A DNA stretch of 60,000 nucleotides from Chrysomallon squamiferum (GCA_012295275.1 CM022671.1:17281956-17341955), one strand, 5' to 3'; shown: positions 1-11,711, numbered from the stretch's first letter. Notes: generated by a model from the letters alone, not told the origin. Program-made: numbers and translations.

Positions 1-240
1 GTAAGTATATGTGTTTTTTAATTGTTTCATCAAACTGTTTATGTGCAATGGTTTAATCAAATATGTATCAAGTATATCTATATGTGAATGGTTTTATCAA
101 AAACCTGGTAAGTATGTCAACATATAAATGATTTTCCCAAAACAATACTAGGTATTTCAATATATTAATGGTTGTTTGCCGTTTTAAGAACATTATTTTG
201 TATATTTATATTAATGATTTTACCAAAACAATGGATTGAT
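1..240. repeat. degenerate tandem repeat, about 42-45 bp unit
   Basis: Four to five diverged copies of a unit containing AATGGTTTTATCAAA followed by an AGTAT(G/A)TCAA-like stretch recur about every 42-45 bases. The window starts with GTAAGT, a perfect 5' splice-site match, but the same hexamer recurs near 109 inside the repeat, so it need not mark an exon end. Confidence 0.45.
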
Positions 241-502
241 CAAAAGACATTTCGTAAACGAAAACATTTATTCGGCAGAACGTCTTCTTTCTTGTAAGTG
301 TTAATTTTGATGATTGACCTAACGTGTTTGTCTTTGTTGTTTTGTTTTTGTTTGTTTTTAATTGTTTTTATTAGTTTGTTTTGATTGGTTTTGTTTGAAG
401 GTTATTTTTGGTGGTTTTGTTGTTGTCTTTGTTTGACTTTTTTCTTTGTAGTCGATCTTTTTAAAAAAAAAAAAAAATTATTTTAAATTTAATTTTTTTC
501 AG

Positions 503-637
503 CTGTTATATAAGTATTCTGGGTTACGCCATTTAAGAGAGGATGTTCAACCTCAGGTGAAAACACATTTAAAAGAAAAAACTCCAACACCACCTACATT
601 TAGCGAGTATGATAAGAGAGAACAAGATCAAAGCTAA
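503..637 (+). CDS. candidate 3'-terminal coding exon, unknown protein
   Basis: A T-rich tract ending in CAG at 500-502 is followed by 44 open codons and TAA at 635-637. The peptide begins LLYKYSGLRHLRED and ends SEYDKREQDQS; it is hydrophilic and mixed in composition, with a TPTPPTF stretch, unlike the low-complexity translations around it. AATAAA follows five bases after the stop. Acceptor, open frame, stop and poly(A) signal together look like the last exon of a plus-strand gene whose earlier exons lie left of the window. I do not recognise the family, and a chance open frame of this length cannot be excluded. Confidence 0.4.
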   Translation: MLYKYSGLRHLREDVQPQVKTHLKEKTPTPPTFSEYDKREQDQS

Positions 638-641
638 GAGA

Positions 642-647
642 AATAAA
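642..647 (+). terminator. AATAAA polyadenylation signal
   Basis: Canonical AATAAA lies just after the TAA of the candidate terminal exon. The position is unusually close to the stop but usable. AATAAA is also common by chance in sequence this AT-rich. Confidence 0.3.
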
Positions 648-882
648 TCAACCTAACTATAAAAAAACCTAATGTGAACGGATGTGAAGAATTAATAATG
701 ATCTAAATGTGATGGATCAGACACGTCAATCCACTAATTATATTAAAACATGCTGACTGAATCTTAGACTAATCTTTTCTTCGAGAAGATCTTGCTGCGT
801 TTCCTATCATAAAAAGTGTAGCAGAGATATTGAAAACTACGTTTAATCCACACATTACGTTGTTCATTGCTTTGGTAATAAC

Positions 883-950
883 AGAGAGAGAGAGAGAGAA
901 AGAAAGAAAGAGCGAAGAGAAGAGATGCACGCACGCACACACACACACAC
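883..950. repeat. GA / GAAA / CA microsatellite
   Basis: (GA)n passes into GAAA-type repeats and then (CA)n. Apparent reading frames here are repeat translations. Confidence 0.85.
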
Positions 951-1103
951 GTACATATAATATACATATAAACACTTATTTTGCTTTTTATCTTTCCTAA
1001 CAACCACCATCGGTTTAATGATAAGTTTGACAACTGTTCTTATATTCAACAACAACAGCAGCAAAACAAACAAGTTCTATTACTTCTGCTACATCAATAA
1101 ACT

Positions 1104-1203
1104 TACTACTAGTACTACTACTCCTATTACTACTACTAGTACTACTACTCCTATTACTACTACTAGTACTACTACTATTACTACTACTAGTACTACTACT
1201 ATA
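1104..1203. repeat. ACT trinucleotide array
   Basis: Imperfect (ACT)n interrupted by regular CCT and AGT triplets, giving a higher-order period of about 24 bases. Confidence 0.8.
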
Positions 1204-1900
1204 CAATAGATACTATTATTGTAATACATGCTGAGTGGGTTTTTTTTATGGGATCAATAAAAGCGTCTTCATTCTTGGAGAGTTTCACAAGGGGTATAAT
1301 TAAATGGTGAAAAAGGAAGTCTGTTGATGACGTAAAGAATGACAATCTCACAGCCCTTGAGCGTCTCCCGACACACTTCTTAATTGTAATTCCAAAACCA
1401 TTTATCTGTAAGTGCGTCTTTAACATCGATGTAATAACACTGACATTTTCTAAACTCACCGAGTGACAACAATTAAAAGTGGGGGAAAAAAAAGAATTCA
1501 GCCCGCGCTGTTTATAAATATTATTAAAGTTTATGCAGACTTGTAATGAGAAAATATCGATGCAATGTTTCGATTATTATTGAACAGCCCTTTTTCCTTT
1601 ATTGTTTTTGTTCTAGTTTCATTCCTTTTTTGTTTTTCTTTTGTTTCTTTTGTTGTTGTTTTTTCTTATTTATTTATTTTTTTTTTTTTTTTTTTTTTAA
1701 TTTAAACTGATAACTGCACGTCTAAAATAATCCAAAAATTATTTTATATAAATAAGAAATTAAAACAATTATTGGCAAATGTCTTTATCATCATCTTCGT
1801 CATTATTATTATTATTATTATTATTATGTTATCATCATAATATTTATAATCACTTTCGCCATAATCAATCATTAGCTATCATTATTATATATTATAGTCA
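1204..1900. other. non-coding stretch
   Basis: Unique sequence at 1204-1600 includes an 86-codon minus-strand open frame (1199-1459) with no recognisable motif or splice context. Poly-T and ATT runs follow. No gene is supported. Confidence 0.5.
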
Positions 1901-1921
1901 CAATTGTCACTGCTAACCAGA

Positions 1922-2095
1922 AAAATCATCATCATCATCATCATTATTATTATTATTAATAGTAGTAGTAGCAGAGTAATAAAAATATTAGAAGCAGTAA
2001 TAGCAATAACAGTAAGTTGTAATAACAGTAGTAGTAATAAGAGTAGTAGTAGTAGCATTCGTTATAATTATTGTAGCAGTAGTAGTATAAATTGT
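1922..2095. repeat. ATC/ATT/AGT trinucleotide array
   Basis: (ATC)n, (ATT)n and (AGT)n triplets follow one another with interruptions. Confidence 0.75.
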
Positions 2096-2597
2096 TTGTG
2101 TTGTTTTTGAATCTTAGAACAGTTGCCAAATTAATACTTAAACAGATGGTAGTATTAACAGAGTAGATTAAAAAAGAAAAAAAAAAAGAAAAAAAACATT
2201 TACTTTAAATGAAGAGGATTTCCGTTATTGCATTTGTAAAAATGATGAAAACAAGGGCAAATTACTCTCGCAGATTTCAACATTTCAATACTTAACAAAT
2301 TTTATAATATCGTTTAACTACATCGATTGACTCAGTCTTAGATAGGAGTATTTTATGTTGAACATCGAAAATAAACAGAAATATAAAATTTGTGATAAAA
2401 ATTCAACAGCTGAGTAACACGGAAGAAGTCTCGTTTGTATTTAACAGTTATTTTTCATGCTTACAATATAGCTAAAGCTCGGTATTCTTCAGGCTCGTAC
2501 GCTAATAGGATAAACACATATAACTTGCGTATTAGCAGTTTTAAGTTTTGTTAAATCCAAAACAGTGTCTGATGGATATTTAATATAGTAATGGTTC

Positions 2598-2825
2598 TGA
2601 AAAAAAAAATAATAATAATAATAAAAAAATAAAAAAAATAAAAAAATAAAAATAAAAATAAAATAAAATAAAAAATAAATTAATTAAAAATAAAAAATAA
2701 AATAAAAATATAAATAAATAAAATAAAATAATAATAAATAAAATAAAATAATAATTAATAAATAAAAAATAATAATAATAAATAGATAATAAAATAAAAT
2801 AAATAATTAAATAAATTTGAAAAAA
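2598..2825. repeat. A-rich AATAA/AAATA array
   Basis: Almost pure A and T with irregular 3-5-base A-rich units. Confidence 0.8.
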
Positions 2826-3051
2826 CAAAATAATACTGAAGACATTTATTAAGAGTGTTTTCTATCATAAATAGATAATGATGATGATGATGATGATGAT
2901 GACGATGACGATCATGATACTCATTCGTATAAGTGTGAAAAGTATATTAAAAATAAACTACATAATTATATGAAAGTAATAAGTATATCAATTAAACAGT
3001 TTATTTTAATCAGGCATGCAGAATTTTAGAAAATATTAAGAATGCTGCTTG

Positions 3052-3155
3052 TAACAACAACAACAACAACAACAACAGCAACAGCAACCCAACAATAATA
3101 ATAAGAAGAAGAAGGAAAAGAAGAAGTTAGAAAGAAAGATAGAACAATAACAGTA

Positions 3156-3198
<43 letters not shown>

Positions 3199-3247
3199 TA
3201 ACAATAATAATAATAACAATAACAATAACAATAACAATAACAATAAC

Positions 3248-3280
<33 letters not shown>

Positions 3281-3290
3281 GTAAATAAAA
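3052..3290. repeat. AAC/AAT microsatellite
   Basis: (AAC)n, then (AAT)n, then alternating AATAAC hexamers, then (AAT)n again. The alternation is regular enough to suggest repeated slippage of a compound unit. Confidence 0.85.
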
Positions 3291-3659
3291 GACGATAATT
3301 ATAATTTAGAATAATGCAGAAAGTAAGACATCGGCACTATACACACTACTTTATGTGAACTAATGTTATTATCTTTTCTTCTTCATTTTCTTCCGCAGAT
3401 GTTAAACTGCTTTCTTCTTCCAGAAAAGTACCTTCCTCCTTTCTGACTTTCTAGATCAGTCCCTGATGGACACAGCACTGTTGACTTCGCTGATACAGTT
3501 TCTCACTAAGTTCTGATTACAGAGAATTGAGTTTCGCGTGCTTCGTGAATCAAGTTATTATGTCCCTTGGTCCGTCGATATACTTAACTTGCCGTTTGCA
3601 AGCGTGGAGTGGATACATTTAAATTTAAAATTCAAAATAGTCCTCAAAAATAAATAAAT

Positions 3660-3728
3660 AAATAAAAGAAAAGAAAAGAAAAGAAAAGAAAAGAAAAGAA
3701 AAGAAGAAGAAGAAGAAGAAGAAGAAAA
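3660..3728. repeat. AAAAG and AAG microsatellite
   Basis: About eight AAAAG units are followed by about seven AAG units. Confidence 0.85.
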
Positions 3729-3950
3729 AAATCCTTGAACGAAATATAATTGTACTAAAAATATTTTTCAAAAACATGATTATATACCTGATTTTCCGAA
3801 TTAAAATCGTAAATATATATATATATCAGTAAATAAATAAATAAATTTTGTACAAAATATAAAGTTTTAGGTAGTATTGTTCTGGATACATAGATCATAA
3901 TTCCTTCAAAACCAAATAAATGTAATTGTTTTTACACCGAAGCGCTGCTT

Positions 3951-4203
3951 CTAATACTACTACTGTTACTACCACCGACACTGCTACTACTATTGCTACA
4001 ACTATTACTACTATTATTACCACAAATATTACTAGCACTATGACAATTTGTACTACAACTATTACTACTACTAGTAGTAGTAGTAGTAATAGCAAAAGAA
4101 GAAGTAGTAGTTGTAGTAGTAATTTTAATAGTAGTAGTAATGGTAGGAGTAGTACTTGTAATAATAGTAGTCGTAGTTGTTGTAGTAGTATTAATGGTAG
4201 TTG
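3951..4203. repeat. ACT-to-AGT trinucleotide array with polarity switch
   Basis: The left half (to about 4072) is ACT-type and the right half AGT-type, its reverse complement. The junction at 4063-4082 is a perfect 20-base palindrome centred on CTAG. Confidence 0.8.
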
Positions 4204-4415
4204 TATAAACATTTAATTGAAAGTATACATAATGTATATATATTATTTTCGCATGTCTAGTGAAAGACTCTTCCTTTAATTCACGAATTTTCGTTTATAT
4301 GATCCATATTTAATTATTAGCAAACGTATAGAAACACACACGCACGCACGCACACACGCACAAAACAATAATACATACATGCTCCAAATCAATGTTTTTA
4401 TTTGTTAAGTTTAAG

Positions 4416-4604
4416 ATGGCGGCAATTATATATTTTCGCACTACAAAACAATTGTACTTTAATCCTAAGAGATGGAAATCTTTACCGATGTCTCTAAACA
4501 CTGTTTATTCAGCTACTGGTACTAGTAAAATATGGAGAGCTCTGACAACAAACCAGGAAGTAGTCTTTATACCATTACTATCGATTAGCAATTATGAATT
4601 CTGA
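4416..4604 (+). CDS. candidate small ORF with AAGATGGCGGC start
   Basis: A 62-codon frame starts MAAIIYFRTTKQLYFNPKRW and ends at 4604. Its start lies inside AAGATGGCGGC (4413-4423), which is both a strong Kozak context and the classical YY1 element found over the start region of many animal genes. The translation is not low-complexity but shows no family motif or signal peptide. It could be a first exon, an independent small ORF, or chance. No acceptor, donor or poly(A) arrangement clearly supports one model. Confidence 0.25.
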   Translation: MAAIIYFRTTKQLYFNPKRWKSLPMSLNTVYSATGTSKIWRALTTNQEVVFIPLLSISNYEF

Positions 4605-5075
4605 ATATGTACTTTTCTATTGACGCTCATTTCTAAAAAAAGATCAATCAGCAGCGAGAATTCTCAAATACGGTGAACCTTTCATTATTATTATTATTAG
4701 TAGTAGTAGTAGTAGCAGTAGTAGTAGTAAAGGTAGTTGTTGTAGTGGTGGTAGTAGTAGTGTTGTAATCATCATCATCATTATTATGGTTGTTGTTATT
4801 ACTAATGCTTCTTACTACAACTAACTGTTATTTTAATTATTGCTGTTGTTGTTGTTGTTATTGCTGTGCGAATGCTAAATATTTGTCACTTTCCAGTCTT
4901 TTGAAAACATTTAAATTCCAATCGAGTTACATAAATGATATTCAGAGATACTGTATTATACACCTTGAATATTCATGATCATAAAACATTGTTGGGTCAC
5001 AGATAGAGACCTTTGTTTTGGTAGATAAGTTATTATGACGTCGTGTCGTTTATTAATATAAAGCAATTAGAACTA

Positions 5076-5097
5076 CAGTTGTACCTCGACTTACGAG
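5076..5097 (+). repeat. left terminal inverted repeat of Tigger-like element
   Basis: Starts CAGTTGTACCTCGACTTACG. The start-CAG and ACCTCGACTTACGAG pattern is typical of Tigger-like termini. A second ACTTACGAG copy lies just inside (5105-5113). Confidence 0.85.
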
Positions 5098-5334
5098 TGC
5101 TCCAACTTACGAGTTTTGTGAGTTATGAGCAGGCGACCTATCGATTTTTTGCTTTGAGTTACAAGCCAAAAATCCGAGTTACGATCTAGCTTCAGATACG
5201 CCGCCGCTAGTTGGCGCAACGAACAACACAACATCTTCCCAGCATCACAACCTCACTCGTTTGCTTGAAGTGGAAGCAACTCTGTTGTGTTGTGCAGTAT
5301 GTTCAGTATGTGTGCAGTATGTTCCCAAATTTCC

Positions 5335-5598
5335 ATGGATCCTAAGAAAGTGTGTGTAAAGAACAGTGCTGAGAAGAAGAAACGGATGATGTCCATTGAA
5401 TTAAAGCATGAAATCACAGACAAACATGAGAGATATGTGCGTGTAGTCAACATGGCTAGGCAGTACGAGCGTAGCACTTTTAAGATATGTACCATACTGA
5501 CGCAGAAGGAGTCGATAAAGGCTATAATTCCAGCCAAAGGCGTTAAAATAATTTCTAAGCTGCGGATCTCTGTCCATGAAAAGATCGAAAAACCCTAA
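5335..5598 (+). pseudogene. Tigger-like transposase, N-terminal fragment
   Basis: The frame from ATG 5335 gives about 87 residues starting MDPKKVCVKNSAEKKKRMMS, with ELKHEI, VRVVNMARQYERST and TILTQKESIKAI. This is the first DNA-binding helix-turn-helix (psq/CENP-B N-terminal type) of Tigger transposases, where RQY(E/G)(R/I)S and TI(L)xxK(E/D)xI are typical. A complete protein is about 450-600 residues with a DDE/DDD nuclease domain; here a stop follows IEKP and the rest is absent. The upstream frame is open back to a GTG at 5287, but the family's MDPKK-type start favours 5335. Internal deletion explains the truncation. Confidence 0.85.
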
Positions 5599-5707
5599 TT
5601 CTGTGCACTTTACAAAACCAATTTATTTCTTTACATTCTGCTTTATTTGGGTTTTTTGTGCAATATTTGTCATTCATTTGATATACGAGCAAATTGAACG
5701 AATTAAA

Positions 5708-5729
5708 CTTGTAAGTCAATGTACCACTG
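5708..5729 (+). repeat. right terminal inverted repeat of Tigger-like element
   Basis: The reverse complement starts CAGTGGTACATTGACTTACA and matches the left end at 18 of 22 positions. TA follows at 5730. Confidence 0.85.
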
Positions 5730-6212
5730 TAGATACTAATTCAATGTTTGTAGTAATGAATTATAGTTACAAAAAAACTTTTTTTTTCTTGAATTTTGAA
5801 TAGAAATTAGATTTTTTCTTCTGCTTCTTTTACTGACTTTATTCTTTTTGTTTTGATTATCTCCCTTATTTCTTTTCTTTTTTGTTTTAATTTATTCTTT
5901 GTTTTAATTTGATGTAATAACTGATCGTTACTTTTCTTGGAATATAGCTCAAAGCAAACGAATTTCCTTAATCGATAAAAAGACAAATAAAATAAAGAAA
6001 AAAACTAGAAAGAATAAGAAAAAGAAAAAAAATAAGAAAAGAAAACTTGTTTATACAGACTATGAAAAATTATGCCTGATAATAAATGATTTAGTTAAAT
6101 TTTTTAATTTTTAATTTTTTGATGTTTTTACTTAGAAAAGAAAAATTCTCAATTAAATTAGTAAAAGAGTACAATCGAATTTCCTTTTTAAATCGAAAGA
6201 TAAAAAGGGACA

Positions 6213-6213
6213 A

Positions 6214-6249
<36 letters not shown>

Positions 6250-6320
6250 CTGTGTATGTCTGTGTGTGTGTGTGTGTGTGTATGTGTGTGTGTATGTGTG
6301 TGTGTTTGTGTGTGTGTCTT
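6213..6320. repeat. GT microsatellite
   Basis: (TG)n with TATG/TCTG interruptions. Open frames on both strands (CVCV, HTHT) are repeat artefacts. Confidence 0.9.
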
Positions 6321-6514
6321 GTGTTATTTTTCTTTCTTTTTTTTTGAAACGTTATATTAGGTTTGACATAAAGATTATCAAATATCAATGACAAATTTGA
6401 CCAAGAATCTCTGTCAGTAAACCCTATGATTATACTCTCTGATTTGATTTTTTTTAATTTGTTTAAACTAACATATTTAATTTATAGATTTCTTCACATT
6501 CATTGATCAGCCTT

Positions 6515-6775
6515 CCAGTACTATTACTGCTGTTGTCGCTGATGCTGTAATTATTGCCAATACCATTACTTTTACTGCTGTTACTATCAATGTTGCTGCT
6601 ACAATTACAACTACTACTACTGTACTACTACTACTGCTGCTACTAGTACAATAACTACTATTACAGCCTCTTCTGCTACTATTACAATACTACTATTGCT
6701 TCTGCTACTAGAGTTACTGCCTCCACTGCTGCTGATGTTGCCACTGTTGCTACTGATGCTGTTGTTAGTGATTAC
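6515..6775. repeat. ACT/GCT trinucleotide array
   Basis: Diverged triplets of the ACT and GCT type spread over about 260 bases. The region is old and heavily mutated. Confidence 0.65.
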
Positions 6776-7324
6776 TGAATTGTTGAACTTATATTTTAAA
6801 TGAAGTCAAGACAAAAGTATTGCCATCAATAATACAAAACGTTTTTCTTTTTAATTGTTTGATGAATATTAAAGATGCTTTCAAAAAGAATTTCATTTCA
6901 TTTCAGTTATTATTTTGTTTTTAAATTTATTCATATCTTCTCATGACTTCATCTACTCACTCTCTTTTCCACACACAAATATACACAAACTAATAAACAC
7001 TCAGATACACATATATATACACATATGATTCTAATTTGGTAGTGACTGAACTGAATATAACTTTATTTACACTCATGGCCGCCATATATATTTGCTTATC
7101 CGTGCATGTGTCTTTGTTTGTGCACATGTCAATGATTATAAAAGGATCACTGTAATAGAAAGAAGAAAGAAAGTTTGTGTTAACTAGCAGACTTAACAAA
7201 ACTGCGGCACAATAAACTAAACACAGAGGCTAATCATCATGATATCGACCATCAGAATTTGGACTTAATCCAAAGTGTCCGCTATCAGCGTTGAACCCAC
7301 AAGACAAAGAACATGGATGTTTCG

Positions 7325-7675
7325 CATGTATTACGTAATTGGTCATTTGTCTTATTTATTTTACATGTATAATATAACCTGTTTACAGGTGAAAAAAACA
7401 AAAAAAAGTTTTACATGCGCAACGTAGCCTGTTTTATATGTATAATATAACCTGTTTACATGTGTAACATAATCTGTATTACATGCATAGCATAACCTGT
7501 TTTACATGTATAATATAACCTATATTACATATATAACATAATCTGTTTTACATGTATAACATAGTCTGTTTTACATATATAACATAACCTGTTTCACATG
7601 TATAAATTAATCTGTTTTACGTGTATAAATTAATCTGTTTTACGTGTATAACCTGTTTTACATGTATAACATGAA
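7325..7675. repeat. 23-bp tandem repeat
   Basis: About 14 copies of a unit like CCTGTTTTACATGTATAACA followed by TAA, period about 23 in the best part (7490-7600) and variable at the edges. No coding potential. Confidence 0.75.
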
Positions 7676-7679
7676 AATA

Positions 7680-8670
7680 CGTGTAGAATAACAGATAATT
7701 AAATACGACGCTGGACTAAATTATGATTAAATTATTATATGTAGTCTTATATTCGTTTTGTCCTGGCTTTGCTACAAGACGTGTGTAACTGAAAGTAATA
7801 TATATATATATATATATATATAATAAAACAAAATAAATATTTGTTCAGCAACGTCTGAAGTCATTTTAATTTTAATATCAGATATATGTTGTTTTGTCAC
7901 TGTTGTTCTTGTGGTTCAGAGACCATTCCGCTCTTGTTTTATTCTCTGCCACACCTAACGTGCTAATGTTGTATGGCAAAACAATACAGGCTCATTGACT
8001 CCGTGTGAGCTTTTAGTAGACGAAAATTAGTTTGAAAATATTGACCAGTATGAAAAGCTTTAGCGACGGATTACGAGAATTAATTCTGTATTAATCTATA
8101 CAGAATAAAAACTCTTTGTAATTTAACAACTGATTCCTAATACAGCTTGATAAAATACAAGAAAAAATATAATAAAAATTAAATAATAAAATAAAATATA
8201 ATAAAATTAGAAAAAAAAAAAATATATAAATATTATTTAAAGGAGTTCATGAGGTGAAATTCATTAGATTTTGTCTTATTATTTTTTCCAGAAGATGTTA
8301 AAATAATAATAATCTATGCTGAGTGACAGTTTGCTAAATTAATTTAGCACATTACTGTTCTTTTCAAAAAAGCGATAAATCTATGTTGTGTTAAAAACAA
8401 AATGATATTATGAAATAATGAGGTTTCTGTTTTATCACCGGTGATATTTTCGTTAATTAGCTGCCTTAAAAGTTAATAAATAAATATCCATAAATATTAC
8501 GATGAACATGGAAACTGGACAGAATTCATCGACGTAACATTTCTTCGTACTCATAAATTAATTCATTTTGTCATCTGCATCGAACAGATATAATAACTAT
8601 CGAATTTTGTTAAGTGACGGTATTAAAATAAACTGGGTGACCCCATAATATGGATTATTTAGTTGTCTTT
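7680..8670. other. non-coding stretch
   Basis: Contains a short (AT)n at about 7799-7822, A-rich sequence near 8160-8230 and otherwise unique AT-rich DNA. I see no exon, RNA gene or mobile-element end. Confidence 0.4.
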
Positions 8671-8671
8671 G

Positions 8672-9260
8672 TAATAGTAATAGTAGTAGTTGTGGTAAAA
8701 TAGTAGTAAAATAGTAGTAGTAGTAGTGGTGGTAGTAGCAGTAGCTGATGTGTAATAATAGTAATATTTATATTAACATAGTGTTTGTAGTAGCAGTATA
8801 TGTAGTAGGAGTAGTAGAAATAGTAATACTAATAGTAGTAGTAGTAGTTGTTGTTGTTGTTGTTGTTGTAATAATATTTATATTAACTTAGTGGTTATAG
8901 TAGTAGTATTGGTAGTAGAGTACTAGTAGTAGTAGCAGTAACAGAAGCAGCAACAGAAGCAGAATAATACTAGTGATATTGGGGTGTTTTTTTTTAATCA
9001 TTATCACTTAATACTTCTAGTAGTAGTAGTAGTAGTAGTAGTAGTAATAGTAATAGTAATAGTAGTAATACTAGTAATGGTAGTAATAGTAGCAGTAGTA
9101 GTAATATTAGTACTTGCATTAGTAATGGTAGTAATAGTAGCAGCATTAATAGTAATATTAGTACTTGTATTACTAATGGTAACAGTAGCAGCAGTAGTAG
9201 AAGTAGCAGTACCTGTAGTAGAAGAAGTAGCAACAACAGTCGCAAAAACAGTATCAGAAA
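8672..9260. repeat. AGT trinucleotide array
   Basis: About 590 bases of imperfect (AGT)n with GTT, AGC and AAT interruptions. Sub-blocks such as AGTAATATTAGTACTTG recur, showing duplication of longer segments. Long open frames (poly-V, poly-L, poly-T) are artefacts. Confidence 0.85.
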
Positions 9261-10347
9261 TATGGTTATTAGAGTTGTGCAACTGTTCGACCTATTAATT
9301 TGCTTTGTTTTTTTCTTACTAATCATTACCATGTAGACCATTCATCATCTCTCCCAAACAAATACGATAATAGCGTTTCTAACTGCTTTTACTGGACGTT
9401 ATGGAATTATTACGACAATCGTAATTAACGCGTAAATATGAAATTCCGTGCGATACAAGATTATGCACCTTGTTTCCTCATTGTAAATGGACTTGTCTTC
9501 TGTAATCATGAGTTATATCCATTAGCTCGACGTTTCCAATCGCGCCACTGATTTTTATTATCTTGTGCATTTTACAAATATGAGTTTTTAAAAATGTGTA
9601 CAGCGTTTCAGTATTGACCAAGGTTTATGAATTATAATTAACGATATTGCTGAGTTTTATAACGATGGCAATCATCGCTCGGTTCATGGTCAGAACAAAC
9701 ACACTAAAGTACAACAATGCTACAGATTTAAAAGACGAACTGAAAGATGAAACAGTTACGTTACAAGATTGTGATTTTTTTTTTTTTTTTTTCTCACCAC
9801 TTAAGTGGTAAAATGATAGAATAATTCAATTAAAAAGTTGAGTGAGTCACGGTTATCAGTAAAATTATACTTTGAATTGTTTAGAAATAACACAATAACC
9901 TTTTTATATTTGTATCTCTGATATATTAATCGTTTGTAACATTAAAGCTATTACACAATTTGTATTCCATGTTAAACGAAGTATTGGATACATGCTTTAT
10001 GTACGCTAAATAGTTTCTAATATTACTGATAATTATCCCAAATTATTAAGTGAAGTAAAATTGCTAGGGATACTTTCTTTATGTAATATTAAGCAGTTTC
10101 TAACATTTTGACATATTAACTAACCAAATATTTAATATTGTCTTGACGCATGTTTCACTTTATATGCATCAAGTTATTTCCGACTTTATATAAAATGTTT
10201 AATGTAATGAAAATTGCTTTGGAAACACATCTTATTACGTTGGTTCTGATAATATCCAAAAGTTACTTCATGTTAAATTATGAACTCCGTTATATTTTAA
10301 GCGACACAGTATTGCTTTGAATACATTTTTAACTTTAGCTTAAGCTG

Positions 10348-10383
<36 letters not shown>

Positions 10384-11160
10384 GCGTAATAGCAGCACTA
10401 GTATTACTGCTACTGTTATCATCATCAGCTATCTTTGCATGAAATCTAATGTAATATGATATAGAAAACATAAAAATGTAATTTAAATATTTCTCTGCCC
10501 CAGTGGTTATTTCATGTTAAAAAAAGCGTACAGATATCGATAACGTTCTTTAATTTCTGTGCATTAAATCATTTCTGATATGATGGCTATTTATAACAAT
10601 TTAAAACTGAAATGGAAAGCAAAATTATTAGTAACTGAAAAAGTGTTAACTTTACAACAGAAATTACTTACAGAAAACACATAAATTTAATTTAAAAAAA
10701 AAAATCCATATCTGGTATATTATTAATTGTATCAACCTTTATGCGAAGCAGTACTGATGTAATCACTTAGTTCAATGTACAAGCATTTCGACTTTTCTGA
10801 CCGGTTATCCACATTTTAAATGTCATCAGTTACATAAATCAACATTGCTTTAAATAGCTTATTTACTTTTCAGGATTACATAACTGTTTTGCTACAACGC
10901 AGAACAGAAACAAATCGTTTCAAGCAGCATTTTTAACACTGATATCGTTTATCTTTTGTAATATCAATTAACTTAATGTCAAATTAAAAAACGCATATAA
11001 ATACTACAGAGGACAGAAGCTACACTTGATTTAATGCATTGACGTATCACAGAACATTAAATTTTTTAAATGAACTTCTAACAATGGCATTTGTATTAAC
11101 AATTTCCAGTTTTGGAGCTGAAGTGACATTTGGATTGTTTCTTGTTTCTTTTTTATTCTC
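9261..11160. other. non-coding stretch with decayed tandem repeats
   Basis: Segments between about 9900 and 10340 share ATTGCT/GTATTG-start, GATAC and TTTCTAA(T/C)ATT blocks spaced roughly 80-150 bases apart, suggesting a very old tandem array. (AT)n lies at about 10350-10380. No gene is supported. Confidence 0.35.
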
Positions 11161-11177
11161 CTCTTTTTATCCTTCAT

Positions 11178-11470
11178 TTTTTTTTTTTTTTTTTTTTTTT
11201 TAATCTTTTTTTTTTTTTTTCTTATTAGAAGGAGTCGTGTTAGTTCTAGTATTAGTAGTAACAATCGTAGCAGATGCTGTATAGTAGTAATATTAGTAGT
11301 AGTAGTAGTAGTATTAATAGTAGTAGTAGTAATTTCTTTAGCAAAGCAGCAGTGTGTAGTATTAGTGTTAGTAATAGTTAGTAGAAGGATAAAAACTCGA
11401 GCAACAGCAGTGGTAGCAGTGATGGTTTTAATCTAGATGTAAAAGTAGCAGCAATAGTATTGTTACCTTT
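11178..11470. repeat. poly-T and AGT array
   Basis: Two poly-T runs (about 11178-11221) are followed by (AGT)n at about 11240-11460. Confidence 0.7.
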
Positions 11471-11711
11471 TTCATCATCACATGTATTTGCATGAAGTGT
11501 ACTATGGTGTAGAAAATAGAATATAACATTTCTAAATTAACACAGTTTCTCTTAGTTCAAATATTTTAAGAGATAGCTAAAGAAAGCAAGAAAGAAAGAA
11601 AGACAGAAAGATAGATGGATAGATAAATAGATAGATAGATATGATATTTAATACAACACTGTAAATCCATTCATCGATAGATAGGCAGACAGAGACTGGC
11701 GGACACAAACG

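Larger units (their letters stand above)
5074..5731 (+). mobile_element. Tigger/pogo-like DNA transposon, internally deleted
   Basis: The element is 5076-5729 (654 bases), flanked by TA on both sides (5074-5075 and 5730-5731), the target duplication expected of the Tc1/mariner/pogo superfamily. Its 22-base ends are inverted and match at 18 of 22 positions. The interior encodes only the start of a Tigger-type transposase. The body then jumps to a 3' segment with no catalytic domain, so most of the transposase is missing and the copy cannot be autonomous. Confidence 0.85.

Noticed and set aside
1199-1459. 86-codon minus-strand frame
   Set aside because: Overlaps the ACT array at one end and shows no recognisable domain.
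7200-7310. B-box-like GGGTTCAACGC on the minus strand
   Set aside because: No A box at the right distance and no cloverleaf; likely chance.
8984-9341. Poly-Val, poly-Leu and Thr-rich frames (also 3895-4216, 51365-51700, 52302-52544)
   Set aside because: Products of AGT/ACT trinucleotide arrays, open on both strands at once.
9665-9811. 48-codon frame starting MAIIARFMVRTNTLKYNN
   Set aside because: Runs into a poly-T stretch (poly-Phe) and stops; no supporting context.
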